Source: Crossaster papposus (lineage: Eukaryota > Echinodermata > Asteroidea > Velatida > Solasteridae). Taken from it: a stretch of 64,000 bases of DNA. The notes under the pieces are model-generated. The model made no database searches, was not told the DNA's origin, and saw nothing but the letters and a program-made list of their open reading frames with translations. Positions 1 through 10,983 of this stretch are shown here, in pieces. How positions within the stretch are numbered: position 1 is the stretch's first letter; each line of letters begins with the position of its first letter. The stretch spans positions 496,001 to 560,000 of the forward strand of contig JBAIAA010000253.1 of assembly GCA_037893245.1 (NCBI GenBank), given 5' to 3'. Position numbers and translations under genes: made by a program.

Positions 1-718
1 CAAACAACAACTCATCGACATGAAGAACAAAAAGTGTGGCATTTTTCGACCCAAATTAATCAAATGAGCCTGCCATTGTCAGTGTAACCTGCCGTGTAAT
101 TTTGCCGATTTGTGACTTTTTTGTTACCCTAATCTTCCTAAAAATCGCCATGGCCAAATGAATTTGGAGGATTGAGAGTCCTTTAGAAGTCTAAGATCAG
201 AGGATTTCGCCGGATTGAAGGCAATAGAGGATGTTGCCACTGTAGAAAAATGACCCAGGTCATCAGGAACTCTCTACAATCCCTACAATGCGTAGGTACC
301 CGCGCACGCATGTAGGGATTGCAGAGAGTGAACATGATGTTCACGTCCAAAAGCGTGGATTTAAAATTTATTTTCTGTAAATAAGTTGCCTAAAGACACA
401 TTAACTTTTAATAACCCATGACGATCTGTAGTTCCAGACACAAGGAATACATAAGCGAGATTTTGACTTCCTTCATCAGGTAAAAATATGAAAAAATGTT
501 GTTGTAAAATTTTTCGCTATGGCAAGATTCATTGATACCCTGGACGTCAGTCGTAATGCAATAAAGAACTTCGTCCAACCTGGGCTAATTCCAGACCATG
601 ATGCGGTCACACAAACTGAGGTAATTTGGGGCATGAAAATTGCACCACCAACGTCCATGGAGGTGATTGAACCTATCCATAGCCACTACTTTTTCTTTTT
701 AATCCTTAGTAGTAGTAC

Positions 719-860
719 CTTCATAGCCATGATGACCTGGAGGTTGGGAACCTCCAGCTCCTGGTGTCTGGGCGCATACCAGTCCTTCTTGGCCACCAGT
801 ACCCCTTCCTTGAACAGGTTCTCGTAGATGGCCACACGGTTTCTCTTGGGCATCAACATC
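719..860 (-). CDS. RPS10: Ribosomal protein S10 (eS10), first coding exon, partial gene
   Basis: This exon encodes the first 47 residues of the 40S ribosomal protein eS10, a winged-helix protein on the head of the small subunit. The conserved N-terminal start MLMPK, the FKEG motif followed by VAKKD, and the VPNLQV segment near residues 37-43 match the family in order. On the minus strand a polypyrimidine tract and GCAG acceptor end at 861, one base precedes the ATG (859-857), and the exon closes after an AAG codon at a GT donor (718-717), phase 0. Having the start codon at the beginning of the second exon, after a noncoding first exon, fits the usual layout of this gene. The remaining two thirds of the protein lie left of the window. 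The noncoding first exon was not identified; a pyrimidine tract on the minus strand at 2251-2260 resembles a 5'TOP start but is only a suggestion. Confidence 0.93.
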
Positions 861-1103
861 CTGCAAAAAAATTAAGTTCTCAAAAAATTAATTCTTATTA
901 AACCTAACCCTCTGCCCCCACTGGGGTATTTTGAGTTAAATCCTGACGCTACTTCTGCGCGGTTGTGTACAAAGTCATTGATTGAGAGTGGAGAACATTT
1001 TTAAAAGTATTTTCTAACAAAACAAAATTGGAATTTTTTTTCAGTCCTAGATTTAATTCTTTTCAACACTTTTGCACTGATTGACCTTCATTAGGACGAT
1101 ATA
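861..1103. other. RPS10 upstream intron or flank
   Basis: AT-rich sequence upstream of the RPS10 coding exon. No further exon or repeat was recognised. Confidence 0.4.
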
Positions 1104-1396
1104 CAGTGGAACGCCACTATTCAAAACACCGCTATACTGAACATTCGACTGAACCGAACACATCCTTGGCTCTCGATTTGTGGATAAAAACGTACCAAAC
1201 ATTGTTGTTGAAAATATGTCAACAGATTTTTTAGAAATCCACTTGGTAAATCGAACATTATTATTAATTTAGGCCATTTTTAATTCCCGAACGTCAAACT
1301 ACCGGAGCTGCTGAAAATCACTATACCAAACAACCAATATACCGAACAAAATCTGTGGATCCCGTAATAAATGTTCGTTATAGCGGCATTCCACTG
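1104..1396. mobile_element. Tc1/mariner-type MITE with TA target duplication
   Basis: The ends are inverted repeats beginning CAGTGGAACGCCACTAT on the left; the right end reads ATAGCGGCATTCCACTG. TA lies on both sides (1102-1103 and 1397-1398). No transposase is visible, so it is non-autonomous. Length 293 bp. Confidence 0.75.
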
Positions 1397-1415
1397 TATG
1401 AACAAAAAAACATCA

Positions 1416-1677
1416 GGGCCCAATTTCATAGCGCTGCTAAGCACACGATTTTCTGCTAATCGTTTCATGGGGACCGTAAGCAGTAAGCGCAGCAAAAGGC
1501 ACGCTTAACCTAGCGGGAAAATTTGCTTAAATCAGTGACGTAACAGTAGAATCTCCATGCGCGCGCAAACGTTAGCACAAAAACGCCGTGAAATAGCGCT
1601 TAAGGTTAGCAAATTTTTCTGCTAAAGTTAGCACAACTTTTCCGCTAACTGATAAGCAGCGCTATGAAATTGGGCCC
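1416..1677. mobile_element. Hairpin MITE ending in GGGCCCAATTTCATAG
   Basis: Inverted ends: GGGCCCAATTTCATAGCG at the left and its complement CGCTATGAAATTGGGCCC at the right. The inner sequence pairs GCTAAGCA with TGATAAGC. It shares its ends with the element at 5719-5973 and with the 245-bp family at 18925, 21149 and 62231, but the interior differs. Confidence 0.7.
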
Positions 1678-2962
1678 AGGTTGCAACAATCACATTCTAT
1701 ACGAGAAATTATATGTCCAATTTTGTTAGAAAATAGGAGTATGAACTTGGTCTTAATTATGAAGTATGATTCATTGCACTCGACTTTCCATAGAACTTAG
1801 AAGTGGCAGCAAGATTATTTCCTAAGGTTTTTCATATTAATTTGGTAATTTGGTTTTTAATGTTTGCAAATGTATTATTTAGTGTCAATGAAAAGAAATG
1901 AATTAGAAAATACATGTTGGCAATGGCATACTCGTCTATAATTATTTATAACGGCGTCCATTTTATGATTTTTACCTTCCGTTTACTCGATCAATAAATA
2001 AATATAATACTCATAAACAAGCGTAATAATTCATTGCTGGATTAACTTGAATTAATGCGACTCGACAATTTAAATAAGTGGGGGATTGCGTTGATTTTAG
2101 GTGATTTTAATTCTGTTTCCCTTACTTCGTTGTTTTAGCGGGCCGATCGCCGTCAGCGCAAAAGACCGACCAATGTTAACGAATTAGCGCGATGATGGTA
2201 CTCTTCGCACGTGAACCAGCGGCTTTCACTGGGTTGAAGTGCGCCCTCAATAGAAAGAGGACCCTTTCAAAACCTTTGCTTCGTTTCGGCTTCGGCTTGG
2301 GTTCGGCGCCTCCGAATTCCGAACCTCTGAAAAGCATGTAAACAATTCAAAACGTGATATTTTTAATTGTTATTCATAAATACCTGGGACAGTTTAGGCA
2401 TTCCTATTGGTCGAAAGCCCGTCACGTGGCCGGTTTTAAACGGACGATAAAGACATGGCTAGAAGTGTTTAAAACCAGTTGGCAACAAAAGTAGCCCCTG
2501 CACATGGACAACTCAATGGACATCCTTCTCCGGGCACTTCACTGCTGCGCAGACCATTGTTCTTATCTATTTTGAACCATTCGGGTGCAAAATCCTGTTT
2601 TCCTCCAAATATGACAAATTTAAGAAAAAAGTCTTCCACTTTTTAAAAAAATTCCATAAGTCGTGCACAAACGCGGTCGCGTCACGTTCGTTCTTTTCCC
2701 TTTGAAAAAAACACGCGCGCGTACGCCATTTAGACGCGGAGGCCTATCCAGTCTATATAATGGAGATCAATGGTAAATACGCTTTATTGCATGTATTGTG
2801 ACGTAGAGCGACAGAGGCGGAAACATGTCATTTGACAGTGGCCCGTGAACATGGATAGGGGAAAACACACAGAATGGCGAAACACCGAAATTTACTTGCG
2901 ACAATTTGCCGTGATTTTCGGGGCTTTTTTGGCTGAATTTTACAAAAAAGGTATTTATGAAT
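1678..2962. other. Intergenic, no gene recognised
   Basis: AT-rich to 2100, then moderately GC- and CpG-containing DNA at 2140-2900. Several CACGTG-like and GC-rich motifs could mark promoters for the flanking genes. No exon was identified. Confidence 0.4.
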
Positions 2963-3127
2963 GGGAATAAATGTGTGTTAGGTCGGTATTAATCACTCTG
3001 TTTAATACCGCTTGGAGTCTGGGTGCTGATAATTACCCTCGCCTTCGGCTCGGGTAATTATCAGCACCCAGACTCCAAGCGGTATTAAACAGAGTGGTTA
3101 AAACCTCCCGAACACACATTTATTCCC
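2963..3127. repeat. Long near-perfect hairpin (fold-back element)
   Basis: About 75-bp arms in inverted orientation around a very short centre near 3046 (CTTCGG). The inner 55 bp of each arm match almost perfectly, including CTGATAATTACC against GGTAATTATCAG. The outer part has several mismatches. The ends read GGGAATAAATGTGTGTT and AACACACATTTATTCCC. Confidence 0.85.
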
Positions 3128-3597
3128 TTAATAATGCTGCTTTACCAAAGCGGGTATTTTGTTAAGGCACTATATAGTTGTTTATATATCGTTTTGTAGT
3201 ACATTTGTGTGTATGCTTTACTTTTTGCTTACAAATAAGGGATCGAAACATCTTCTGTTCGGTAACATTAAAATTTTGTTGAATTAGGATTCGGTAAAAA
3301 TACTGTTGTTTTAATTGTTTGAGTTTTTACGCTTGAAATACCGCCAAATACACAACGCCAAATAAAGTAATCAGAAAAAAAATCATTACTTCCTTGAAAT
3401 TTCAAATTCCCAGAATACCTTGTGAAACTTGTGAACCTCGGGTGACGTCACTAAAATATTCACGTGATCACTGCCGTTTATCAACAATGTCACGTGCTCA
3501 GCGCTATGTAGATTTAATATAGCTCTACGCGGCTCTACGTATGTGACGCACACACTGACCGTGTACCGCATCCAGCCGGCGCGGCATGCAGCGCGCG

Positions 3598-3604
3598 TAT
3601 AAAG
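3598..3604 (+). promoter_or_regulatory. TATA box of a candidate TMEM86 promoter
   Basis: TATAAAG in a GC-rich setting. An initiator-like stretch (CTACAGTCAGAAC) lies about 20-30 bp downstream, and an ATG exon with a strong splice donor follows at 3717. That spacing is typical of a focused RNA polymerase II promoter. Confidence 0.55.
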
Positions 3605-3716
3605 TATATTCTATCTAGACTACAGTCAGAACTCACGAGGCAAGTTCTGAATCTCTATTAAATTGTGCACCACATTTTGACCATTTTACCATTTTACCCG
3701 AGATATCGGAATCAAG

Positions 3717-3734
3717 ATGGGCATCGTTAAAATA
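3717..3734 (+). CDS. Candidate first coding exon (MGIVKI), likely for TMEM86
   Basis: The ATG lies about 110 bp downstream of a TATA box and encodes M-G-I-V-K-I. The reading frame is then interrupted exactly at a codon boundary by GTAAGT, an almost ideal donor. Both TMEM86 exons downstream (7758 and 10984) begin at phase 0 and lack a start codon of their own before the first membrane helix, so this short exon could supply the N-terminus of either. Family members usually have about 10-15 residues before the first helix. The reading frame continues to 3965 in unspliced DNA, which I read as intron. The splice partner is inferred from phase and position only. Confidence 0.45.
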
Positions 3735-4058
3735 GTAAGTACTTCAAGATCGTTTGTGGTTATATTATTTCGAACAATTGTATTCATTTGGTCAGAAATT
3801 CGTCAGTATTTATTCGGCTCGGTGGACAAGTTTGTGACCACTATTTCCACTCTAAACTGGACCACGGACTATGCATACACATGGGTACTTTTTCTATGCG
3901 TACATGTATTTATGCATTGCATGGCACAAGCGCAGCGGCTGGATGCCGCGCTTAAGCGCTCGTAAATGGGATTAGTTGGATCATGAAGGAATGTGTTCTT
4001 TATATTTCTCCATGGATGCAATAGTTTAACCATGGAGGAATAGGAAGACACTTAATAC

Positions 4059-4398
4059 TAACCGGTGTAGCGGTTCGCGTTATTTTTTTTCAGGAGCTGG
4101 GTGGTGCGTGAATGTATATTCATGAGAAAGAGCAATGACAACTCATTCATATAATTAAAGAACTATAAAGAATTATAAAGAACGGCTTCCTCAACCAACT
4201 CGCCAATAGCATAGTTGGTAAAGAGGAGAGCTATAGATCGAAAGATCTGCGGTTCGAATCTGACTCATTAACGTTTGTTTTTTCTTCAACAATGTTCTTA
4301 TGGGTTATTTTAATCATTGAACAAGGCTGAAGGGAAAACCGGGTTATGGTACATAAGTTTCTTAAAAAATACAACAAGAACCGCTACACTGGTTAGTT
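4059..4398. mobile_element. Small element with 19-bp inverted ends and tRNA-like box B
   Basis: The ends CTAACCGGTGTAGCGGTTC (left) and GAACCGCTACACTGGTTAG (right) are near-perfect inverted repeats. The interior contains a tRNA-like segment around 4200-4270, with TAGTTGGTAAAG resembling box A and GGTTCGAATCT matching box B. It abuts the array-armed element at 4404. Confidence 0.6.
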
Positions 4399-4403
4399 TA
4401 TAG

Positions 4404-5448
4404 AATGATGAGAATTTGGGTCATCTCGTACCCGAGTCAACTTGTACCCGAGTCAACTCGTACCCGAGTCATCTCGTACCCGAGTCAACTCGTACCCGAG
4501 TCATCTCGTACCCGAGTCAACTCGTACCCGGGTCATCTCGTACCCGAGTCAACTCGTACCCGAGTCAACTCGTACCCCACGTTTTTCATGGCGTATCTAA
4601 TCATGTAAAAACATTGAAGAGCTTGCCCTGCATGGACCGCACCTGGCGCCGCTGGCATCGCTGGATTTTGGATTCCCTCATCAGCTTCGCGTTGATGTTT
4701 ACCAGGGATGCCTCTTGGTGAAGAAGTCTTATCAGAGTCACATTCCCTGTGCTGCCACATCTCACAGCGGTCGCACTTGAAGGCTTGTTGGTTTGCACGG
4801 ACGTTGTTTCCGCAAACTACGCAGGGGAATCTTGACGGCATCTTGACTTGAAGGAATCTTGCTTGAAATTGAAGGTCTGGAATCTCGACTTGAACAGGTC
4901 TCGTCTTGAAACAGAGTGACGAGTATGTGCCCACTAGGGTCCTTATATTGGCTTTTGGGGGATTCAGGGAGATTGATCCATAGCCGACCGCAGTGTCCCG
5001 TCAGGCGGCGTGATCTACCACCGACCGCAGCGCCGCGTCGCGGCGGCTTGATCAAAATCTTACAAAATTATACAGTCAGTACAACAATCTATAGATCACT
5101 TTGTTGAAATCTTACAAAATTATACAGTCAGTACAACAATCTAGATAACTTTAACACAACCAATTAAGTTCGTTTTCACACAGACTCAACTTAAGAAAAG
5201 TTAAAAGAAACTGTCACACGCGGGGATTATACATTCTTTACGAAAAACATGTGGGTACGAGTTGACTCGGGTACGAGTTGACTCGGGTACGAGTTGACTC
5301 GGGTACGAGTTGACTCGGGTACGAGTTGACTCGGGTACGAGTTGACCCGGGTACGAGATGACCCGGGTACGAGATGACCTGGGTCTGATTTTTTGGGTAC
5401 GAGATGACTCGGGTACGAGTTGACTCGGGTACGAGTTGACCCGTTTCC
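4404..5448. mobile_element. Transposon-like element with inverted 16-bp minisatellite arms
   Basis: The sequence AGTTTATAG occurs directly outside both ends (4395-4403 and 5449-5457), as expected for a target duplication. The left arm (4426-4576) is about nine tandem copies of GTACCCGAGTCAACTC and variants. The right arm (5252-5445) is about twelve copies of the same unit in inverted orientation. The middle carries a minus-strand zinc-finger reading frame. No transposase is visible. Terminal repeats outside the arrays are weak, so the superfamily is uncertain; 8-9-bp target duplications occur in hAT and Mutator-like elements. Confidence 0.7.
4533..4841 (-). pseudogene. Half of a PHD-like zinc finger inside the array-armed element
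   Basis: Reading from the ATG at 4841, cysteines at residues 7, 10, 23, 26 and 34 and a histidine at 31 give the pattern C-x2-C-x12-C-x2-C-x4-H-x2-C, with a tryptophan at residue 29. This is the first two thirds of a PHD-type finger of the kind seen at the N-terminus of many invertebrate transposon-associated and FLYWCH-like proteins. The final Cys pair is missing, and downstream sequence becomes low in recognisable features and runs into the array. An in-frame upstream ATG at 4934 would add 31 residues. It is best read as a captured or decayed first exon. A donor-like GTAAAC near 4700 leaves open that it once spliced to the rest. Confidence 0.5.
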
Positions 5449-6640
5449 AGTTTATAGTGACTTCCGGAGGAATACAAACATTTTATCGGTTGTATTGTAA
5501 TACCAGTCGATCTTTTTAGGAATTGGCCGATAATGATATTGATAATGATTGATTGATATACATTTTAAGTATAATTTTGTTACACAAATTAACCTATTTT
5601 CTAGAATTCAATTTTGCAGTTCAGTTGTTTTGAAAAGAATGTAGGCCTATTATTATTATGTTGTCGGTCACTTTGCCCCATTTCCACTTCGCCCCGTGCC
5701 ACTTCGCCCCGTGTCACTGGGCCCAATTTCTTGGCTCTGCTTACCGTTCGTGAAAAATCCCTGCTTACATAAAAAGCAAAAGATTCGGTGCTTACGGTAA
5801 ACTTATTTCACGCGTTAACGAGGAATTTTGGTCTCTGAGCATGCGTACAACCCGTAACTAAGGATTCTGTGCTTGCATTGTATTGCACATAATTTGTCTG
5901 CTAGCGCGGTTAGCGGAAAATGGTGACCGTAAGTGCGGATTTCTGTGGTTAACAGAGCCATGAAATTGGGCCCTGATCAGTCCAGCGTGTTGCTTTGGTA
6001 TAGACTATAGTATAATGGTAAATGGGTGATGATTCAAAAAAGTCTCATTGAGACTAGCAAAAAAACGTATTAAATACGCATTAGCAAAAGTTGGGTCGAG
6101 AAGCATATTTGTTATGAAGTCTTCAATTTTATTTGTTGTTAATAATTGTACTTGGGGCCAATGATGTTATGCCGCCCTGTACAAATTATTGAAGTGTTGG
6201 GAAGGTATATATATACATTGTACCGGTAGTTCGGTTTTTCTCTTCGTGAAAACTGAAAAGATGATTTGGGTAAATTTTCCCTGGATTAATTCTAATGCAT
6301 GATCTTGATTATTTTATTAGGCACAGGATTGATTGAAAATCCAACAGGATGGAATTATTCAAACGATTCAAACTACTCATTTACATTTAGTCATTAGGCT
6401 ACCATACACGGTGAATCATGACACCTCAAAATACATACATGGAAACGGCAGATACATACGAAGGAAATATCAAACTTTGTGTCTCAAGTCTGAGAAGTCT
6501 TCACTGAAAATGTCTGCACTTCCAAACTTTCCAAGTCTTCCATCGACGTTCACGTGAAGTAGAGGCATATTCCTGTCCACCATTTTAAAGTTGTATACGG
6601 GTGCACTACCCTAATTGAAGGGAGAATTTCAACGCGAGCT
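5449..6640. other. Intergenic, no gene recognised; one short array and one MITE
   Basis: AT-rich DNA. At 5660-5708 there is a short stretch related to the CACTTCGCCC arrays of 50.3 and 53.2 kb, immediately followed by the MITE at 5719. No exon was identified. Confidence 0.4.
5719..5973. mobile_element. Hairpin MITE ending in GGGCCCAATTTC
   Basis: The ends GGGCCCAATTTCTTGGCTCT and AGAGCCATGAAATTGGGCCC are inverted repeats. The interior is related to the 1416 copy (GCTTAC and GTAAGC blocks). It is inserted next to the short CACTTCGCCCC array. Confidence 0.65.
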
Positions 6641-6837
6641 CATAGAGCTGTTAAGCACAACAAATTGCTTAGCAAAAAAGTCTTGCTCATTAAAAACAGG
6701 TTACCAGCCAAAAAACAGCTATCAATCAAAAACAATAAAGATCACGTGAAAATTTGGTTTATAACCTTGTTTTTGCTAAGGACAAATTTTCATGCTAAGC
6801 AAATTGTTGTGTTTAGCAGCTCTATGAAATTGGCCCC
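6640..6837. mobile_element. MITE of the CATAGAGCTGCTAAGCA family
   Basis: Inverted ends CTCATAGAGCTGTTAAGCA and TTTAGCAGCTCTATGAAA. The diagnostic interior words AAAAACAGGTTACCAGCC and ATCAATCAAAAACAATAAAG are shared with copies at 18925, 21149 and 62231. Confidence 0.75.
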
Positions 6838-7315
6838 ACTTGGATCAAGTAGGAAAAAAAAGTGGCCCGTCTTTGCTGTTCACCTCCTGTATTCTAAAAA
6901 TAACTGTTCGTGGGTTTTACGCCCTTGTAAGTGTGACTCAACCGCACAGCTTCCTCTGTATTTCGAGGTATACACCCATGCCCGCTAAATTTTCTCTGGA
7001 GTCATGTTTCCTTAGTATGAAAAGAGGTATAGCTAGAATAACAAGCAATGGTAGCCATTTTGCAATTTTTGTTTACCGGAGAGCTTTACACGCAACTTTT
7101 GACCAGCGATGAAGACAGCTTTAGCTGGCGTTCACGAGTAAAACGTTATCGCCAAGTTTCAAAAATTTGATCAAAGTACATTTTTGAGTTATTTGTTGAG
7201 TTATTTTTCCAAACTTTTTTGTGTGTATGTTTACGCCATTCATACTACATGTATCACTGCTTCATTGCCCATCTAGTAAATTCACGATTCGCAGCAGGAC
7301 ATCATCGCATATTTT

Positions 7316-7318
7316 ATG
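7316..7318 (+). CDS. Alternative minimal first exon (ATG directly before a donor)
   Basis: The sequence TTTTATG is followed at once by GTGAGT. If used, the exon contributes only the initiator Met to the TMEM86 exon at 7758 (phase 0). It competes with the 3717 exon as the source of the start codon. Either it is a real start or the ATG is coincidental in a noncoding exon. Confidence 0.3.
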
Positions 7319-7757
7319 GTGAGTATTTTTTTTTACATTTTCTGTTTTGATCATGCATGCTGTTTATATTTTAGTCAACTGAAGTAAAGCCAGTTACATG
7401 TACCTGTAGGAGCCCACATGACTTGTCAGGCCGTTGTTTATTAAACTCCGGGATTTTTTAGCACAAAAACGACTGAGAATATTTCCACATGTATATGGCT
7501 TGCCTAAGGACACAACATACATGTATGACCAGCAGCTGGATTACTACCCCTGATCCCCTGATCATGACTCACAAATCATAACAACTACATGTACTTGTAG
7601 GTCGCACTCCCCAAGTCAACCAAACAAAGTAGTGTTTTTTTTGCAGTGTAGAAAACAATCATGCTTTGACTAATGTCCACTAAAGTTGATGATTGTTTAT
7701 GAAGACTACATGTACAGTAGTAGAAGAACAAAATGGTTTTTTTCTTTTTCTTTCCAG

Positions 7758-8474
7758 ACGAAATCTTCAGTCTTGCTCCTTAGCCTGTGTACAAGTATAG
7801 CTTCTGCCTTGTTCTTTCTTCTTTACTGGGTTCCCGACGACGAGCCCCCTTGCCCGAGCAGAATCCTCTACAAGTGCCTGCCGATCATTTTCCTCTGCCT
7901 CTACGTCGGGACGCAGATTCTCTGCGAGGGCCTCACCCGATACCCAGCATGCATTTTGGCGGGCTTGCTGTTCTCGGGCACTGGTGATGCCTGCCTTGTT
8001 TACCACAAGGACTACTTTGTCCACGGCATGCTGGCCTTCGCTGTGGCACACCTCTTCTACAGCGTCGCCTTCCACGAGCGGCCCCTGTGGTGGAAGTTTG
8101 TTGCCTACTACCAGCCGTTCTTAATCACTATTTTCGCCATTCTGGCGCCGCGGGTCAGCTTCAAGGTTTTCTGGCCGGGGGTCCTGTACGGCCTGGTGAT
8201 CTCGGTCATGCTGTGGCGTGCCACTGCCCGTCTAGACTTTCGCCACCCGACGGGCTCCAAGCTCTGTGCGTTCTTGGGTGCGTCCCTGTTCCTGGTCTCG
8301 GACACCATGCTCTCGCTAAACAAGTTTGCGATGCCGCTGCCATACGCGCAGTACCTCATCATGGTGACATATTACGCCTCGCAGATTCTCATCACGCTGT
8401 CCGTACATAAAGACGTTGAAATTAAGCAGGAAGAGAATTATTCGTGCACCAACGGACTCGAGAAGAGTAATTAA
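7758..8474 (+). CDS. TMEM86-like lysoplasmalogenase (YhhN family), copy A, terminal exon
   Basis: The exon encodes 238 residues of an integral membrane protein of the TMEM86/YhhN family, whose animal members cleave the vinyl-ether bond of lysoplasmalogens. About eight hydrophobic segments are evident. The family core is at residues 67-105: a glycine-rich segment FSGTGDACLVY, then FVHGM and the AHLFY histidine motif. A late motif VSDTMLSLNKF is also typical. A pyrimidine-rich stretch and CAG precede 7758, so I start the exon there at phase 0 and exclude the upstream open frame, which is largely polypyrimidine tract. The start Met must come from 3717 or 7316. The 3' UTR contains AATAAA at 9080. 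Copy B follows 2.5 kb downstream on the same strand. Whether copy A is TMEM86A- or B-type cannot be decided here. Confidence 0.88.
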   Translation, partial: TKSSVLLLSLCTSIASALFFLLYWVPDDEPPCPSRILYKCLPIIFLCLYVGTQILCEGLTRYPACILAGLLFSGTGDACLVYHKDYFVHGMLAFAVAHLFYSVAFHERPLWWKFVAYYQPFLITIFAILAPRVSFKVFWPGVLYGLVISVMLWRATARLDFRHPTGSKLCAFLGASLFLVSDTMLSLNKFAMPLPYAQYLIMVTYYASQILITLSVHKDVEIKQEENYSCTNGLEKSN

Positions 8475-9100
8475 CTAAGGATGTTACAGAAAAAGTAAAG
8501 ACTGCTATTTTGGGTTTTTTTTTCTTTTTTTCTGTGCTGTTTTTGCTTAGACAATTTTGATACACTAAGGAGGGACCAAGTAGAAAGTGATTCAAAAATT
8601 GTGATTGCCGAATGCCAAAGCTACATTGAGTAGTTCAGAGACAATTATCATATGTTTATACTGTTGCATGTAGACATTTAGAAGGGTTGTATTTCAGCTG
8701 TGTTGCATTCTGTTGCATTTGGCAGGGTGCTCATGGGGCTCAGGCTATTTAGTGCAGTGAGTGCCTATAGAAAAATACTCGGACGCATGTGTACTAGAAT
8801 TAAGAAATAATTAAGCTTTCCTGCACACTCAAATATATTGTTAAAGTTTTATTGAACAATGCAAGGACAAAGAGTGAAAGCAGCATTTTAATTGATCCAT
8901 GTATCATACTAAAATACCTTAGACAGTTTACTGATACAAATTAATACTGGTAGATCAGGTTTTTTTCCTTCATTTTTCTCCTTTTCTTTTTCTGTCTAGT
9001 TTTGTTCCCCTTTTGACAGTACGTTTGGGATTGCTATATTTTTCTTTTTTTGTTTTCTACTCTTATTTGGCTAAAATACAATAAAGTGAATAAACTGTTA
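8475..9100 (+). other. 3' UTR and downstream region of TMEM86 copy A
   Basis: AT-rich non-coding sequence between the stop codon and a polyadenylation signal. No repeats were recognised. Confidence 0.5.
9080..9085 (+). terminator. Candidate polyadenylation signal AATAAA for TMEM86 copy A
   Basis: Canonical AATAAA about 600 bp after the stop codon, with a second overlapping GAATAAA a few bases on and a T-rich region downstream. Confidence 0.45.
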
Positions 9101-9167
9101 ATTGTTTTCTGGATATACATGTACATGTACAGGTATTTTTAATAACGAATTCTAGTTCTGCCGCATG

Positions 9168-9412
9168 TTAACCAGTTCGCGCCGGATGACGTATATAAAC
9201 GCAAAGTTTTCCCCAGATTCAAAACGGATGACGCATAAACACGCCACGAGCAAGGCCGGAAATGTCTGTCAGCAGCGAGCAAGGCCGGAAATGCGTGGGT
9301 GTGCTTCCCGGCACTATCGGCCTGAACCCGCTTCGGATTGAGTTTCGTTAAAAATAATCCCGCCCCTCGGCTCGGTGATGTTAAAATAATCCTGGCGCGA
9401 ACTGGTTTTAAA
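9168..9412. mobile_element. TTAA-type MITE B (CCAGTTCGCGCCGG ends)
   Basis: Begins TTAACCAGTTCGCGCCGG and ends in the complement GGCGCGAACTGGTTTTAA. About 245 bp. Orientation is opposite to most other copies, as judged by the GCGTTTATATACGTCATCCG block. Confidence 0.85.
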
Positions 9413-10983
9413 AACAAATCATTACTAAAATCATTCTCAAAATTAAATCATATTGGGCAGATGGTAAAAGTCGAAGGTACGTATACATGTGTACCTAGAG
9501 TTACATGCTTTATATTGGTGTTTTCTAGCCTTGCAAATGGTTACCTGTTTATAACATTAACCCAAACATAACCTAATGTACTACAAAAAACTACTTGAAT
9601 AAACAGCAGTATGCAGTTCTCTTATTACACTGGCCTATGATAATTGAGTAGTATTTGGTTACAAGTCCCAAATGAATGCTAATGACATTATAACTGTTAA
9701 ATCTGTGAAGCGACGGAGGAATAATCAAATTGATACAGGTAGTCCTTTTGGGGTCAGTAGTACAAAGGTAACGGGTAACCATTTGTAAGACTGTAGAAAA
9801 TGTCGTTTAACGCCCGATAGTGTGTGCAAATTTCTATTAAAATTGGAAGATTCATCGGGACTGTTAGGGTTAAAGCATGTGCTATCTCAACTACATGTAG
9901 TTCCGCGAAGGTTTGTTTTTTTCAATAATAAAAATCAGTAGACTCTTTAGACTAAATGTTGTCCTTGTTTACGGGGCTTGTTGGGAGACCAGCAGGCTTA
10001 TTAGGTATGAGTAAACATTTGTTCGTGGAGTCTGCGGACAATTGGCCCTTAGCATCGGTGGGAATTCCGTGAAATTCTGCAGAGTTTTTATTGAAAAGAA
10101 TCCTAACTCCGACTACTTCCGTCTTGGTTTACTTTCGACTGTTACAGACACCCTCCCTTTTGTATTTCTGTACTCCCTCTAATACATATATTTATTGTTC
10201 CCGTTGACGGAACAGTGAGGTCAATGATTACATGTACGTGAACCTCACAATCTAGACAATTTTGTTTGCCCAATCGCTAGGCTATCGCTAGGCTATCACG
10301 TGTGGCCCCAAACTCATTGTGTGAACAGATACTGACAACCTTATTTGGCAATGATTCGGGACGAGTCTTTCACAATATACTGCAAATTCACAATGTACCG
10401 GTACGGTGTTCGTTGGCTTCGGTGATAAGTTGGCTTCGGTGATAATTCGTCTACCCTTGCCAGTACACTGTACAATGTACCTTGCCCAAGCACAATTGGA
10501 AGAGATAGTTTATCTCCTTTTTTCAATGGGTAGTAAGTCGCAGTGTATCTGCAGATTAGCGTATTTGGCCTGAACTTCGGGGTTGCCCTGCTTGTTTCAA
10601 GGGCCACGATGTGTACTTAACCAGTTTGCGCCGTTTTTTTAATATTTTTTATTTACTGGACCCAGGCGGAAGATTGAAGATTAACCACCAACGCAACATC
10701 AACAAGTATCATGAATGTCTAATCGAATTTCTGAAGAAGATCTTGTTAAGATCGAAATATTAGGCCCTCTTAACTTATTTGATTCGAATTTCTTTTGAGA
10801 ATTGTTTTTAATTGAGGTTGAGGAAAGCACTGGCCTAGAACTGCCAACTAAAACAATAATTGATGCAAGAGCTTTGACGGTGTCCTCTTGTTGTTTTCAG
10901 CAAGTGCAGACCAAATATTAAACCAAAAGGAAAACAAATCAATCGACTAATTCTATGTATTTTTTGTTCTTTCTCTTTTAAAG
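9413..10983. other. Region between the two TMEM86 exons
   Basis: AT-rich DNA with short ACATGTA tracts and a stub of MITE B at about 10620 (ACCAGTTTGCGCCG). A first exon dedicated to copy B was not found. A possible ATG followed by GTAAAA at 9461 lies next to a repeat and is unconvincing. Confidence 0.4.

Noticed and set aside
2251-2260. 5'TOP transcription start of RPS10
   Set aside because: The pyrimidine run CCTCTTTCTA on the minus strand is suggestive, but there is no linked donor or other support.
3717-3965. Single-exon 82-codon gene
   Set aside because: The strong GTAAGT donor after six codons and the lack of any family resemblance in the remainder point to a short exon followed by intron.
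4405-5477. CRISPR-like direct repeats
   Set aside because: Units are contiguous tandem repeats without unique spacers, and the genome is eukaryotic.
7686-7757. N-terminal extension of TMEM86 copy A from the ATG at 7686
   Set aside because: The extra residues are encoded by a polypyrimidine tract ending in CAG, the normal structure of a splice acceptor.
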